A program made the translations under genes and the position numbers. Shown here one piece after another: positions 1 through 10,910 of a stretch of 64,000 nucleotides of DNA (position 1 is the stretch's first letter; every line of letters begins with the position of its first letter). The stretch covers positions 434,001-498,000 of the forward strand of contig NZ_JAHDAC010000001.1 in NCBI RefSeq assembly GCF_018499505.1, given 5' to 3'. Below the pieces are notes generated by a model. It searched no databases. It worked only from the letters and a program-made list of their open reading frames with translations, and was not told where the DNA came from. The DNA is from Streptococcus parasanguinis. Its GTDB lineage: Bacteria; Bacillota; Bacilli; Lactobacillales; Streptococcaceae.

Positions 1-356
1 AAGAAGCCTTGGGCTTGCAAGAGCCGGTCTTATTTGAGGGAGCAAAAGAGTTACTAGAAGAGATCCAAGCACATGGAGGACGCCATTTTTTGGTATCTCA
101 TCGGGATCGCCAAGTTTTGACCCTTATTGAACAGACAGGCATTGCACCCTACTTTACGGAGATTGTAACAGCAGACGAGGGCTTTCCTCGAAAACCAGAC
201 CCAGCCTCTATGCTTTATTTGAAGGAAAAATATGGCATTCAAGACGGTCTGGTCATCGGAGATCGTCCGATCGATATAGAAGCTGGAAAGGCTGCAGGGC
301 TTTCGACCTATTTATTTGATTCCATGCCACACTTACACCAGTTTATATTTGAATAG
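1..356 (+). CDS. HAD-family phosphatase, C-terminal part
   Basis: The reading frame is open from the window edge, so the N-terminus with the nucleophile Asp lies upstream. A TTG at 9 is only an internal codon. The visible part has the late HAD motifs: Ser at about residue 30 counted from that TTG (motif II), Lys62 in RKPDP (motif III) and GDRPIDIEAG at 84-93 (motif IV Asp pair that binds Mg). This resembles the phosphoglycolate phosphatase/Gph-like class that dephosphorylates small phosphometabolites; the substrate cannot be told from this fragment. The stop is 12 bp before gyrB, so the two are probably co-transcribed. Confidence 0.8.
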   Translation, partial: EALGLQEPVLFEGAKELLEEIQAHGGRHFLVSHRDRQVLTLIEQTGIAPYFTEIVTADEGFPRKPDPASMLYLKEKYGIQDGLVIGDRPIDIEAGKAAGLSTYLFDSMPHLHQFIFE

Positions 357-2318
<1,962 letters not shown>

Positions 2319-2356
2319 AATTCACCGAACGCTTCCCATTAATGGATATTTTATGG

Positions 2357-2362
2357 TATAAT
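2357..2362 (+). promoter_or_regulatory. Extended -10 promoter for ezrA
   Basis: TATAAT preceded by TG one base upstream (TGgTATAAT) lies 42 bp before the ezrA ATG, in the only gap between gyrB and ezrA. The -35 region (TTCCCA) is weak, as is usual with an extended -10. No terminator is visible after gyrB, so some read-through is likely. Confidence 0.65.
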
Positions 2363-2404
2363 TACTAGGATTACGTTCAAGTAATACGATGAAGGAGTTT
2401 TTAT

Positions 2405-4129
2405 ATGTCTAGTGGACTAATTGTTCTCATCTTTATTGTCGCCCTTATCTTGATTGTAGGATATGTGGTTGCAGTCATTTTGAGAAAACGAAATGAAGCC
2501 TTACTGGCAGCACTGGAAGAACGAAAAGAAAAGTTATACAACCTTCCGGTCAACGATGAAGTAGAGGCCGTAAAAAACATGCATTTGATTGGTCAAAGTC
2601 AAATTGCATTTCGTGAATGGAATCAAAAATGGGTAGATTTATCCTTAAATTCATTTGCTGATATTGAAAACAATCTGTTTGAAGCGGAAGGCTATAATAA
2701 TTCTTTCCGTTTCATGAAGGCTAAACAAGCCATTGACAATATCGAAAGTCAGATCCAATTGATCGACGAAGATATCAAGGCGATTCGCAAAGCCCTTTCT
2801 GATCTGGAAGAGCAGGAACAAAAGAATAGCGGACGTGTGGTTCATGCCTTGGATATGTTTGAAGAACTTCAAAAAGAAGTCACTTCAGACCCAGATCGTT
2901 ATGGCAGTGCGCTTCCTGAAATTGAAAAACAAATTGGAAATATTCAATCTGAGTTTTCACAATTTGTAACCTTGAATTCTTCAGGTGACCCTGTTGAAGC
3001 GGCTGAAATCCTTGATACAGCTGAAAATCACATTGTAGCCTTAAAACAAATTGTTGAGCGTGTGCCAGAAATTGTCACTGCTCTTCAAGCAAAACTTCCA
3101 GATCAATTAGAGGATTTGGAAAGTGGCTACCGCAAGCTTTTGGAATCTGGATACCACTTCACTGAAACAGATATTGAATCTCGTTTCCAACAGTTGCATG
3201 CTTCCTTGAAGAACAATATGGCAAATGTATCTGCCCTTGAATTGGACAATGCCATTTACGAAAATGAACAAATTCAAGAAGAAATCGATGCTTTGTATCA
3301 CATCTTTACCCGTGAAATTGAATCACAAAAAGTTGTGAAGAAGTTAGTGAAACAACTGCCTGGCTATTTGAAACATGCCAAAGATAATAATAGCAAGCTT
3401 GCGGCAGAAGTGGAACGTCTCGGTAAAACATTCGTCTTGAATGAAAGCTTCAGCCAACAGTTAAAAGAGTTGGAAGCTGAGCTATCTTCACAAGAAAATG
3501 TGGTAGAAGATGCCTTGAAAGATTCATCTGAAACACAAAAGGCCTATTCTATCGTAGAAGAAGAGTTAGAAGCTATCGAAGCTCGATTGAAAGAAATCGA
3601 AGATGAGCAAATTGACTTAAGTGATTCCCTTTCAAAAATTGAAAAAGACGATGCCAATGCTCGCCAAAAAGTCAACATCTATGCCAACCGTTTGCATGCC
3701 ATTAAACGCTATATGGACAAACGAAACTTGCCAGGAATTCCTCAAGAATTCTTAGAAATTTTCTTCACTGCAAGTAACAATACAGAAGCTTTGATGGATG
3801 AGTTGGAAGGGGATAAAATCAACATCGAATCAACCAATCGTTTGTTGGAAATCTTGACCAATGATATGAATGAATTGGAAGAAGCGGCGTATCGAATTGT
3901 TCAAAATGCGACTTTGACAGAACAATTATTGCAATACTCGAACCGTTACCGTTCATTTGATGATCATGTACAGGCAGCCTTTGATGAGTCCCTTTATATT
4001 TTCGAAAGAGAATATGACTATGCGGCTTCCTTCAAAGTCATCTCAGATGCTTTGGAAATGGTAGAAGCTGGTGTAACTGATCGCTTTGTTACTTCCTATG
4101 AAAAAACCCGGGAGCAAATTCGCTTCTAA
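2405..4129 (+). CDS. ezrA: Septation ring formation regulator EzrA
   Basis: EzrA is a membrane-anchored protein of Gram-positive cocci and bacilli that binds FtsZ and controls Z-ring assembly and division. The 574-residue product has one N-terminal membrane segment (about residues 4-26) with a short outside end, followed by an almost entirely helical, Glu/Lys/Gln-rich spectrin-like coiled-coil body to the C-terminus. This architecture, the length and the position next to gyrB are typical. The ATG at 2405 follows AAGGAG by 7 bases. It appears to be a single-gene unit, with its own promoter and a strong terminator directly after the stop. Confidence 0.96.
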   Translation: MSSGLIVLIFIVALILIVGYVVAVILRKRNEALLAALEERKEKLYNLPVNDEVEAVKNMHLIGQSQIAFREWNQKWVDLSLNSFADIENNLFEAEGYNNSFRFMKAKQAIDNIESQIQLIDEDIKAIRKALSDLEEQEQKNSGRVVHALDMFEELQKEVTSDPDRYGSALPEIEKQIGNIQSEFSQFVTLNSSGDPVEAAEILDTAENHIVALKQIVERVPEIVTALQAKLPDQLEDLESGYRKLLESGYHFTETDIESRFQQLHASLKNNMANVSALELDNAIYENEQIQEEIDALYHIFTREIESQKVVKKLVKQLPGYLKHAKDNNSKLAAEVERLGKTFVLNESFSQQLKELEAELSSQENVVEDALKDSSETQKAYSIVEEELEAIEARLKEIEDEQIDLSDSLSKIEKDDANARQKVNIYANRLHAIKRYMDKRNLPGIPQEFLEIFFTASNNTEALMDELEGDKINIESTNRLLEILTNDMNELEEAAYRIVQNATLTEQLLQYSNRYRSFDDHVQAAFDESLYIFEREYDYAASFKVISDALEMVEAGVTDRFVTSYEKTREQIRF

Positions 4130-4133
4130 TAAC

Positions 4134-4167
4134 AAAAAAATGACCTTTTAGGAGGTCATTTTTTTAT
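4134..4167 (+). terminator. Intrinsic terminator after ezrA
   Basis: An A-run, the inverted repeat ATGACC/GGTCAT with a short loop, and a run of T follow the ezrA stop by 4 bp. The flanking A and T runs would let it work on either strand. Confidence 0.9.
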
Positions 4168-4187
4168 CTTCAAATCATCATTGAAAC

Positions 4188-4216
4188 TTGAAATTTAAAC
4201 CCTATTTTTGTATAGT
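4188..4216 (+). promoter_or_regulatory. Promoter for serB-glycerate kinase
   Basis: TTGAAA (4188-4193), a 17-bp spacer and TATAGT (4211-4216) lie 25 bp before the serB ATG. Another TTGAAA begins at 4181 but is spaced too far away. Confidence 0.65.
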
Positions 4217-4241
4217 AAGGGAGAAATAAGAAAGGAAAGCG

Positions 4242-4910
4242 ATGAAAAAAGTAACAGGTCTCCTCGTTATGGATGTGGATGGAACCTTGATAAGACAGGA
4301 AGGGATTGATCTACTAGCTCAAGAAGCTGGCGTGGGAGAAAAAGTGGCAGAGATTACAGCCCAAGCAATGAATGGGGAGCTGGATTTTGCAGCATCTTTA
4401 GAGGCGCGTGTTGCTTTATTGAAGGGATTAGAGACCTCTATCTTTCCGAAAATTTTGGAGCAGATGGAAGTCACACCGGGTGCTGAAAGCTTAATCACGG
4501 AACTGCATCAAAGAGGTTACAAGGTTGGCCTTGTTTCCGGGGGATTTCATGAAGTCATCGACCCCATCGCGAGGTCTTTAGGAATTGATCTAGTCCGAGC
4601 TAACCGTTTGCAGGTTTCTAATGGCCGTCTGACAGGGGAAGTCCTTGGTGGGATAATCACACCTGAAAGGAAAAAAGAGTCCCTCCTGACATGGGCGAAA
4701 GAAAATCATGTCCCACGAAGTCAGACGATTGCGATGGGAGATGGTGCCAATGATCTTCCGATGATTGAAACAGCCGGTATCGGGATTGCCTTTATGGCCA
4801 AGCCAATCGTCGCTGAGCGAGCCCTATATCGTATTGAGAAGAGGGATTTAAGCCTTGTTCTTGAAATTTTAGACCAGCATAGAAAGGAAACAGCATGCAT
4901 ATCCTACTAG
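4242..4910 (+). CDS. serB: Phosphoserine phosphatase (SerB family)
   Basis: This HAD-superfamily enzyme hydrolyses O-phosphoserine to serine, the last step of serine synthesis. The DxDGT nucleophile motif is MDVDGT (Asp11 and Asp13), SGG near residue 100 is motif II, and GDGANDLPM near residue 167 is the Mg-binding motif IV. The 222-residue length fits the SerB core without an ACT domain. The ATG is preceded by AAAGGAAAG. It overlaps the glycerate kinase gene by 16 bp, so the two are translationally coupled. Both touch the 3-phosphoglycerate/serine branch, which makes a joint role plausible but unproven. A related phosphatase specificity cannot be excluded from sequence alone. Confidence 0.88.
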   Translation: MKKVTGLLVMDVDGTLIRQEGIDLLAQEAGVGEKVAEITAQAMNGELDFAASLEARVALLKGLETSIFPKILEQMEVTPGAESLITELHQRGYKVGLVSGGFHEVIDPIARSLGIDLVRANRLQVSNGRLTGEVLGGIITPERKKESLLTWAKENHVPRSQTIAMGDGANDLPMIETAGIGIAFMAKPIVAERALYRIEKRDLSLVLEILDQHRKETACISY

Positions 4911-6010
4911 CCCCGGATTCATTTAAAGAATCCTTATCTGCCAAACAAGTAGCAGAAGCCTTGAAAAAAGGATTTCAAGAGGCTCTACCAGATGCAACTT
5001 TTGACCTCCTTCCTATTGGGGATGGTGGCGAAGGCACCATGGAAACTCTAGCTGGAGTTCTGGATGTAACGGAGTACCAAACGCAAGTAACCGGACCATT
5101 TGGACAGCCTGTTTCAATGTCTTACTACCAAAAAGATGAGATGGCTTTTTTTGAGATGGCTTCACTTGTCGGTTTAGGCTCCATTCCAGCTGAAAAACGA
5201 AATCCTCTTGAACTGGAAACACGAGGAATTGGTGAACTTATTTTGCAATTGGTTGACCAAGGGGTTAAAACGATCTGTGTGGGAATTGGCGGTTCTGCAA
5301 CAAATGATGGTGGGATTGGAATGGCAGCCGGATTAGGGGTAGCCTTCTATGATGATCAAGGCCATCTGCTTCGTCCTGTAGGGGCTTCGCTCGGTCGTGT
5401 GGCTAGAATAGATACCAGTGCGGTTCCAAAAGCTTTAGAAGACATCGAGCTCCAAGTCTTAACGGATGTAACCAATCCTCTCTGTGGCAGTCAAGGAGCG
5501 ACCTATATCTTTGGTGGGCAAAAGGGATTGAATCCCCTTCTGTTTCCAGATGTTGATCAGGCTATGCAGGATTTTTACCAGCTTGCTGATGCACGAATTT
5601 TGTCTATGCCTGGCGCCGGAGCTGGAGGTGGCATGGCTGCTGGCTTGGTCGCTTTTGGGGGAGGTCAGATTTCCTCAGGAATTGAAAAAAGCCTCGATTT
5701 GATTGATTTTGATCACAAAGTACAAAAAGCTGATCTGGTCGTCGTTGGGGAAGGTAGGATGGACCTCCAATCCCTTTCTGGGAAGGCACCTGTCGGGGTA
5801 GCTAAACGAACACCAGAGAAGATCCCAGTGCTTGCTATTTGTGGTAGCTTAGCGGAGGATTTGCCTGCTTTTCCTAGTCATCACATTGATGCTGCCTTCT
5901 CTATTGTACCTGGTCCTTGTGAGGTAGCAGATGCACTCGCTCACGCTGAAAGAAATCTAATTTCCTGCGCTCGAAATATAGGGAACCTTTTAAAAATAAA
6001 AGCAAACTAA
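4895..6010 (+). CDS. Glycerate kinase (GlxK/GarK type)
   Basis: The enzyme phosphorylates D-glycerate with ATP, feeding phosphoglycerate to glycolysis or to serine synthesis. The 371 residues open with the family start MHILLAPDSFKESLSA and contain the characteristic blocks DLLPIGDGGEGTME, CVGIGGSATNDGG and LTDVTNPLCG, then GAGAGGGMAAGL and VVGEGRMDLQSLSGKAP. The ATG lies inside the end of serB with GAAAGGAA just before it. Which carbon is phosphorylated (2- or 3-phosphoglycerate product) is not decided by sequence; type I bacterial enzymes usually give 2-phosphoglycerate. Enolase, which uses 2-phosphoglycerate, is encoded just downstream but as a separate unit. Confidence 0.93.
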   Translation: MHILLAPDSFKESLSAKQVAEALKKGFQEALPDATFDLLPIGDGGEGTMETLAGVLDVTEYQTQVTGPFGQPVSMSYYQKDEMAFFEMASLVGLGSIPAEKRNPLELETRGIGELILQLVDQGVKTICVGIGGSATNDGGIGMAAGLGVAFYDDQGHLLRPVGASLGRVARIDTSAVPKALEDIELQVLTDVTNPLCGSQGATYIFGGQKGLNPLLFPDVDQAMQDFYQLADARILSMPGAGAGGGMAAGLVAFGGGQISSGIEKSLDLIDFDHKVQKADLVVVGEGRMDLQSLSGKAPVGVAKRTPEKIPVLAICGSLAEDLPAFPSHHIDAAFSIVPGPCEVADALAHAERNLISCARNIGNLLKIKAN

Positions 6011-6050
6011 AAAACCAATGGAAAGGGGATGTTCCCTTCCATTGGTTTTT
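6011..6050. terminator. Bidirectional terminator between converging genes
   Basis: AAAACCAATGGAA and TTCCATTGGTTTT form a long stem closed by a short loop, with A/T runs on both sides. It separates the glycerate kinase gene from the converging YueI-like gene, whose stop is 3 bp away, and can serve both. Confidence 0.92.
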
Positions 6051-6052
6051 CT

Positions 6053-6505
6053 TTAGCTAAAGAGACGTTTCCAAAATGATTTCTTTTCTGGACTGGCAGT
6101 CTCTTCTTTCTTTTCAAATAAATTTGGATACTGGAGACTCATGTCTGTTGGTGAAATTCCAGATGGGTGGTCAGTATGGATGATGAGACCAAAGGGAGAA
6201 TGGCGACAGTCATCCGAAACGATGCTTGCCACAAGTCCAAGATCCTTGGTTTTTTTCAAATATTGTAGCTGGCTGCTTTCATCTAAAGCTGGGGAGATTT
6301 TGACCAAAACAGGATGAAAGCGATCTGAAATATCAGTGAGGATTGTCGAATACTGCTCCAAGTACATCTTGTCCCTTGCCTCCTCCAAGGTGCATGAAGC
6401 AATCACCCGCTCCTCATACGTCTCCAAAAATCGACGTTGCTCATCCGGATTGAATCGAGTAGGACCAGCAGCTTTTTCTAAAATTGTTTTATTAATATCT
6501 GTCAT
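6053..6505 (-). CDS. YueI-like DUF1694 protein
   Basis: This 150-residue soluble protein matches the DUF1694 (YueI) family of Firmicutes by its overall layout: a helical start, an LETYEERVIASCTLEEA stretch, and a SIVSDDCRHSPFGLIIHTD block. The biochemical role is unknown; the family fold resembles ribosomal L7Ae-like proteins, but no activity is established. It ends in a basic tail (KKSFWKRLFS). No Shine-Dalgarno sequence precedes the ATG, and an extended -10 (TGcTATACT on the minus strand, 6512-6517) ends only 6 bases before it, so the message may be leaderless. It stands alone between the glycerate kinase and enolase genes. Confidence 0.85.
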   Translation of the reverse strand: MTDINKTILEKAAGPTRFNPDEQRRFLETYEERVIASCTLEEARDKMYLEQYSTILTDISDRFHPVLVKISPALDESSQLQYLKKTKDLGLVASIVSDDCRHSPFGLIIHTDHPSGISPTDMSLQYPNLFEKKEETASPEKKSFWKRLFS

Positions 6506-6511
6506 AAGCTT

Positions 6512-6517
6512 AGTATA
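6512..6517 (-). promoter_or_regulatory. Extended -10 directly before the YueI-like start
   Basis: On the minus strand TGcTATACT ends 6 bases before the ATG at 6505. Initiation 6-7 bases past the -10 would put the first transcribed base at or next to the A of the start codon. The -35 region is poor (TATTCT at 17 bp). Confidence 0.55.
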
Positions 6518-6647
6518 GCATAAAGCGTAGCAGAAGAATAGAAGAATGCGAAAAAATTAAATAAGGAGGGAAATAGAAGAAAAAAAGAATGTGGAACCGT
6601 TTTCTTGTTAAAAACTTCTCAATTTTCGTAGATTTCCTTGTTTTTTC

Positions 6648-6676
6648 TTGAAAAAATAGCCTAATTACGATATGAT
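6648..6676 (+). promoter_or_regulatory. Strong promoter for enolase
   Basis: TTGAAA (6648-6653), exactly 17 bp, then TATGAT (6671-6676), followed by AAGGAG about 8 bases before the eno ATG. This is a near-consensus sigma-A promoter, fitting a highly expressed gene. Confidence 0.85.
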
Positions 6677-6712
6677 AGAGGAGTAAAAAATATAACTCAA
6701 TAAGGAGAGTAA

Positions 6713-8020
<1,308 letters not shown>

Positions 8021-8042
8021 TCTAGTATACTAGACTAGAAAG

Positions 8043-8073
8043 ATCCTTGAGTTTTCTCAAGGATTTTTTTTTT
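8043..8073 (+). terminator. Intrinsic terminator after enolase
   Basis: ATCCTTGAG and CTCAAGGAT form a perfect 9-bp stem around a TTTT loop, followed by a T run. It lies 22 bp after the eno stop. Confidence 0.95.
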
Positions 8074-8094
8074 GCGATTGGGGTAAACAAAAAT

Positions 8095-8269
8095 GAGGCT
8101 GGGACAAAAGTCCTGGCCTCTCAATTATTTTTGGATTGTCGAGCAAGACGCAGTGGTTGAGTAGGCTCTACTACGCTGATTTCATCAGCTTTTACAGCCC
8201 TACTCAACTGTGCGGAGGTGGGACGACGAAATCGAATTCTAACGAATTACCGATTTCTGTCCCACTCTC
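8095..8269. repeat. Three-hairpin 3'-end repeat, copy R1
   Basis: This is one of five copies of a roughly 170-bp repeat in this window (also 21060, 24181, 32108 and 34139). Read on the minus strand it starts GAGTGGGACAGAAAT and ends TTTTGTCCCAGCCTC. It contains three potential stems: GTGGGAC...GTCCCAC, GTTGAGTAGGGCT...AGCCTACTCAAC with an inner GCTGAT/ATCAGC, and GAGGCcaGGAC/GTCCcaGCCTC followed by ATTTTT. On the minus strand it begins 9 bp after the stop of the small gene at 8279-8464. Nearly identical to copies R3-R5. Confidence 0.9.
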
Positions 8270-8278
8270 ATCGTCTTA

Positions 8279-8464
8279 TTAGAACAAGCCTTTGATTTTG
8301 TCCAAGGCACCGCTGACCATTTCATTTCCAGATACAAGCCCTTTGGCTTGTTCAAGGTAGTCACCGAGGTTGTCTTTGTTGTCATCAACAAATTTCTTTG
8401 CAGCGTCGAAATCTTTCTTTTCGATCATTTCTTTCACTTGGTTAAATAAGTCTAATGGATTCAT
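8279..8464 (-). CDS. Small acidic/helical protein of unknown function
   Basis: I do not recognise this 61-residue protein. It starts MNPLDLFNQVKEMIEKKDFD and is predicted to be mostly amphipathic helix, rich in Asp, Lys and Glu, with no membrane segment, signal or Cys. The start at 8464 is chosen because AGGAGA lies 7 bases upstream. A longer in-frame ATG at 8518 is excluded because the apparent promoter (TTGTCA, 17 bp, TTAAAT on the minus strand) would start transcription downstream of it. Repeat R1 lies directly after its stop and may be its terminator. Its neighbours, enolase and a lactonase, do not indicate a function. Confidence 0.75.
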   Translation of the reverse strand: MNPLDLFNQVKEMIEKKDFDAAKKFVDDNKDNLGDYLEQAKGLVSGNEMVSGALDKIKGLF

Positions 8465-8520
8465 GCTTGGATCTCCTAAAATATAAGTTGTGAAGTTAGG
8501 CTCGCGCCTTTTTCTCATCT

Positions 8521-8549
8521 ATTTAATCATTTTTTTAGAGGTTTGACAA
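8521..8549 (-). promoter_or_regulatory. Promoter for the 61-residue protein gene
   Basis: On the minus strand, TTGTCA (8544-8549), a 17-bp spacer and TTAAAT (8521-8526). The predicted start near 8514 gives a 5' leader of about 50 nt. Confidence 0.55.
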
Positions 8550-8559
8550 CTAAAACGAC

Positions 8560-9570
8560 TTAATGAAAAACCGTACAAACGGCCTCTGGAACATAGAAGT
8601 CGTAGGATAGAAGGGTCAATTTTCCGCTAGCAGAATCTCGTTTGAAGACGGTGGCATTAGGTGAATCTTGATGGGCTGCGATCAAATAGTTTTGATCAGG
8701 ACTAAGTGTGAAATCACGTGGATTGAGGCCTTGAGTTGGAACAATTTCAATCAGTTCTATGCTACCATCAGCCACAACTTTGAAGACAGCGATGGAATTG
8801 TGAGCACGGTTAGATGCATAAAGGAATTTTCCATCGGCAGATAACTTGATCGCAGAAGCCCATTTTTGACCATCGTAGTCTGATGGAAGAGTAGAAAGAG
8901 TTTGGAAGTGTTCGAATTCACCCATACCGTCATAAAAGAGTACATCGATCGTAGCATTTAATTCATTGATGAGATAAGCAGTCTTATAGTGAGGATGAAA
9001 GACCAGGTGACGAGGCCCTGCACCTGGAGTTGTTTGATATTGATTGATCAGGGTTAGGTTTCCTTCCTCACTGACATCATAGACATGCAAACTATCTGTT
9101 CCTAGGTCACACGTGATTAAGTACTGATCTGGCGTAAGGTCTGCATAGTGGGTATGTGGACTTGCTTGATTGGCATGGGGACCACTTCCTTGGTGGGTGT
9201 CTTGATCGACAAAGGACAAATGTCCATCTGCCTCTAGCTGATATACGAGAACTTGGCCTTTGTGATAGTTGGCTCCATAGACCAGTTGACGCTTGTCATC
9301 GACAGAGACATAGCAGAGTGGAGCCCCCTCTTCAACAACGTGATTGAGCGGCTGAAAATCAGCTGTAAAGCTTGCGATTCCTCCTTTTCCCTCTTCAGCT
9401 CCGACACTGTAGAGGTTGCCTTTTTCAGAAAAAGCGATATAAGTTGGATTGGGCTCAGCTGCCACTAGTTCAAGTTGGCTCAATGTCCCTATTTCAGGGT
9501 CAAATTGTGCCTTGTAAATTCCTTTGGATTCTTTTTTGGTATAGGTACCGAAATAAATGGTTTGAGACAT
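8560..9570 (-). CDS. 6-phosphogluconolactonase-like beta-propeller (lactonase) protein
   Basis: This 336-residue protein belongs to the seven-bladed propeller lactonase family (YkgB/Pgl type), whose characterised members hydrolyse 6-phosphogluconolactone in the pentose phosphate pathway. Visible family features are the opening QTIYFGTYTKKESKGIY, repeated beta-blade units, the block DQDTHQGSGPHANQASPHTHYA, GAGPRHLVFHPH and LNPRDFTLSPDQNYLIAAHQ. No signal peptide is seen, so it is cytosolic. AGGTGACC stands directly before the ATG at 9570. The actual substrate in this organism is inferred from the family only. It is apparently monocistronic. Confidence 0.88.
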   Translation of the reverse strand: MSQTIYFGTYTKKESKGIYKAQFDPEIGTLSQLELVAAEPNPTYIAFSEKGNLYSVGAEEGKGGIASFTADFQPLNHVVEEGAPLCYVSVDDKRQLVYGANYHKGQVLVYQLEADGHLSFVDQDTHQGSGPHANQASPHTHYADLTPDQYLITCDLGTDSLHVYDVSEEGNLTLINQYQTTPGAGPRHLVFHPHYKTAYLINELNATIDVLFYDGMGEFEHFQTLSTLPSDYDGQKWASAIKLSADGKFLYASNRAHNSIAVFKVVADGSIELIEIVPTQGLNPRDFTLSPDQNYLIAAHQDSPNATVFKRDSASGKLTLLSYDFYVPEAVCTVFH

Positions 9571-9697
9571 AGGTCACCTCGTATGATTTGTTAGGTTTAT
9601 TATATCAAAGGTCCTATTGGAAGGCAATTGCTAGTTGAAAAGGCGAGGGCTTTTCTTATTTTGCTAGTTTTTTCGTAACTTCAAGCTCAAAAAATGC

Positions 9698-9703
9698 TAA
9701 AAT
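9698..9703 (+). promoter_or_regulatory. Extended -10 promoter for the AI-2E-family gene
   Basis: TGcTAAAAT lies 31 bp before the GTG start at 9735. No convincing -35 hexamer is seen. Confidence 0.45.
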
Positions 9704-9734
9704 AGAAACAGATTGAAATGAAAAGGAGTTCTCT

Positions 9735-10910
9735 GTGGATAATAAAGAAAAACAGTTTAGTTTGTCCTGGTTTTTTAGATGGTTTTTAGACAACAAGGCC
9801 ATTACTGTATTTTTAGTTACCTTGCTGTTGGGCTTGAACCTTTTGGTTTTGAGTAAAATCACCTTTATTTTTATTCCTATTTTTGAGTTTGCAGGAGCAG
9901 TCATGCTGCCTGTTATTATCTCTGGTTTGCTCTATTACCTGCTTAACCCTATTGTTGACTTTCTTGAAAGAAAAGGACTCAAGCGGATTTTTGCGATTTC
10001 CTTAGTCTTTTTCTTGATTGCAGTGCTTTTAATTTGGGGTCTAGCTGTAGTGATTCCATCCGTCCAACGACAAGTGGTGAGTTTCTTTCATAACCTGCCA
10101 ACTTATTTGGAAAAGGCCAATGCAACCATCGATGATTTTCTAGATAATCGCGTCTCTTCTGATATCAAACCCCAGCTAGATGAGATCACCAAGGAATTGT
10201 CTGCAAACATTACTTCTTGGGCCAGTTCGATCTCTGGGCGGGCTGTCAATTGGGTCAGCAACTTGATTGGAGTGGCTTCGCAAGTTATTGTTGCCTTGAT
10301 CATCATGCCTTTTATTGTCTTTTATCTTCTTCGAGATGGAAAAAATTTAAAGGGCCACATTGTTCGCTTCTTACCGACTAAGATTCGTAAATCGGCGGAA
10401 CAAGTTCTCTCAGATGTCAATACCCAACTCTCCAACTACGTTCGAGGGCAAATTACGGTAGCCATTGTCGTCGCCATTATGTTCATCGTCTTCTTTAAGA
10501 TCATTGGTTTGCGCTATGCGGTGACACTGGGGATCTCTGCAGGGATCTTGAATTTGATCCCTTACTTGGGTAGTTTCTTAGCCATGTTACCTGCTTTGGT
10601 ATTGGGCTTGGTAGCAGGACCAGAGATGTTTATCAAGGTCTTGATTGTATTTGCAGTGGAACAAACCATTGAAGGACGTTTTGTATCGCCTTTGGTTTTG
10701 GGAAGCCAGTTAAATATCCATCCGATTACCATTTTATTTGTGCTCTTGACGTCAGGATCTATGTTTGGAATTTGGGGAGTTTTCCTTGGAATTCCAGTCT
10801 ATGCGTCTGCTAAGGTGGTCATCGGAGCTATCTTTGAATGGTATAAGGTCGTCAGTGGCTTGTATGAAGAACATAATGAAGTAGAAGAGGAAACACACAG
10901 TGAGTCATAG
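9735..10910 (+). CDS. AI-2E family membrane transporter (PerM/YdiK-like)
   Basis: This polytopic membrane protein of 391 residues has about eight hydrophobic segments: two near the N-terminus (about 26-50 and 52-75), one near 82-105, then a soluble stretch, then a block of closely spaced segments from about 175 to 355, and a charged Glu-rich tail. It fits the AI-2E/PerM exporter family, named after TqsA. The substrate is not known, and many members are unrelated to quorum sensing; some are cation/proton exchangers. The start is GTG at 9735, with AAAGGAG 6 bases upstream. It overlaps the next gene by 11 bp. Confidence 0.88.
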   Translation: MDNKEKQFSLSWFFRWFLDNKAITVFLVTLLLGLNLLVLSKITFIFIPIFEFAGAVMLPVIISGLLYYLLNPIVDFLERKGLKRIFAISLVFFLIAVLLIWGLAVVIPSVQRQVVSFFHNLPTYLEKANATIDDFLDNRVSSDIKPQLDEITKELSANITSWASSISGRAVNWVSNLIGVASQVIVALIIMPFIVFYLLRDGKNLKGHIVRFLPTKIRKSAEQVLSDVNTQLSNYVRGQITVAIVVAIMFIVFFKIIGLRYAVTLGISAGILNLIPYLGSFLAMLPALVLGLVAGPEMFIKVLIVFAVEQTIEGRFVSPLVLGSQLNIHPITILFVLLTSGSMFGIWGVFLGIPVYASAKVVIGAIFEWYKVVSGLYEEHNEVEEETHSES

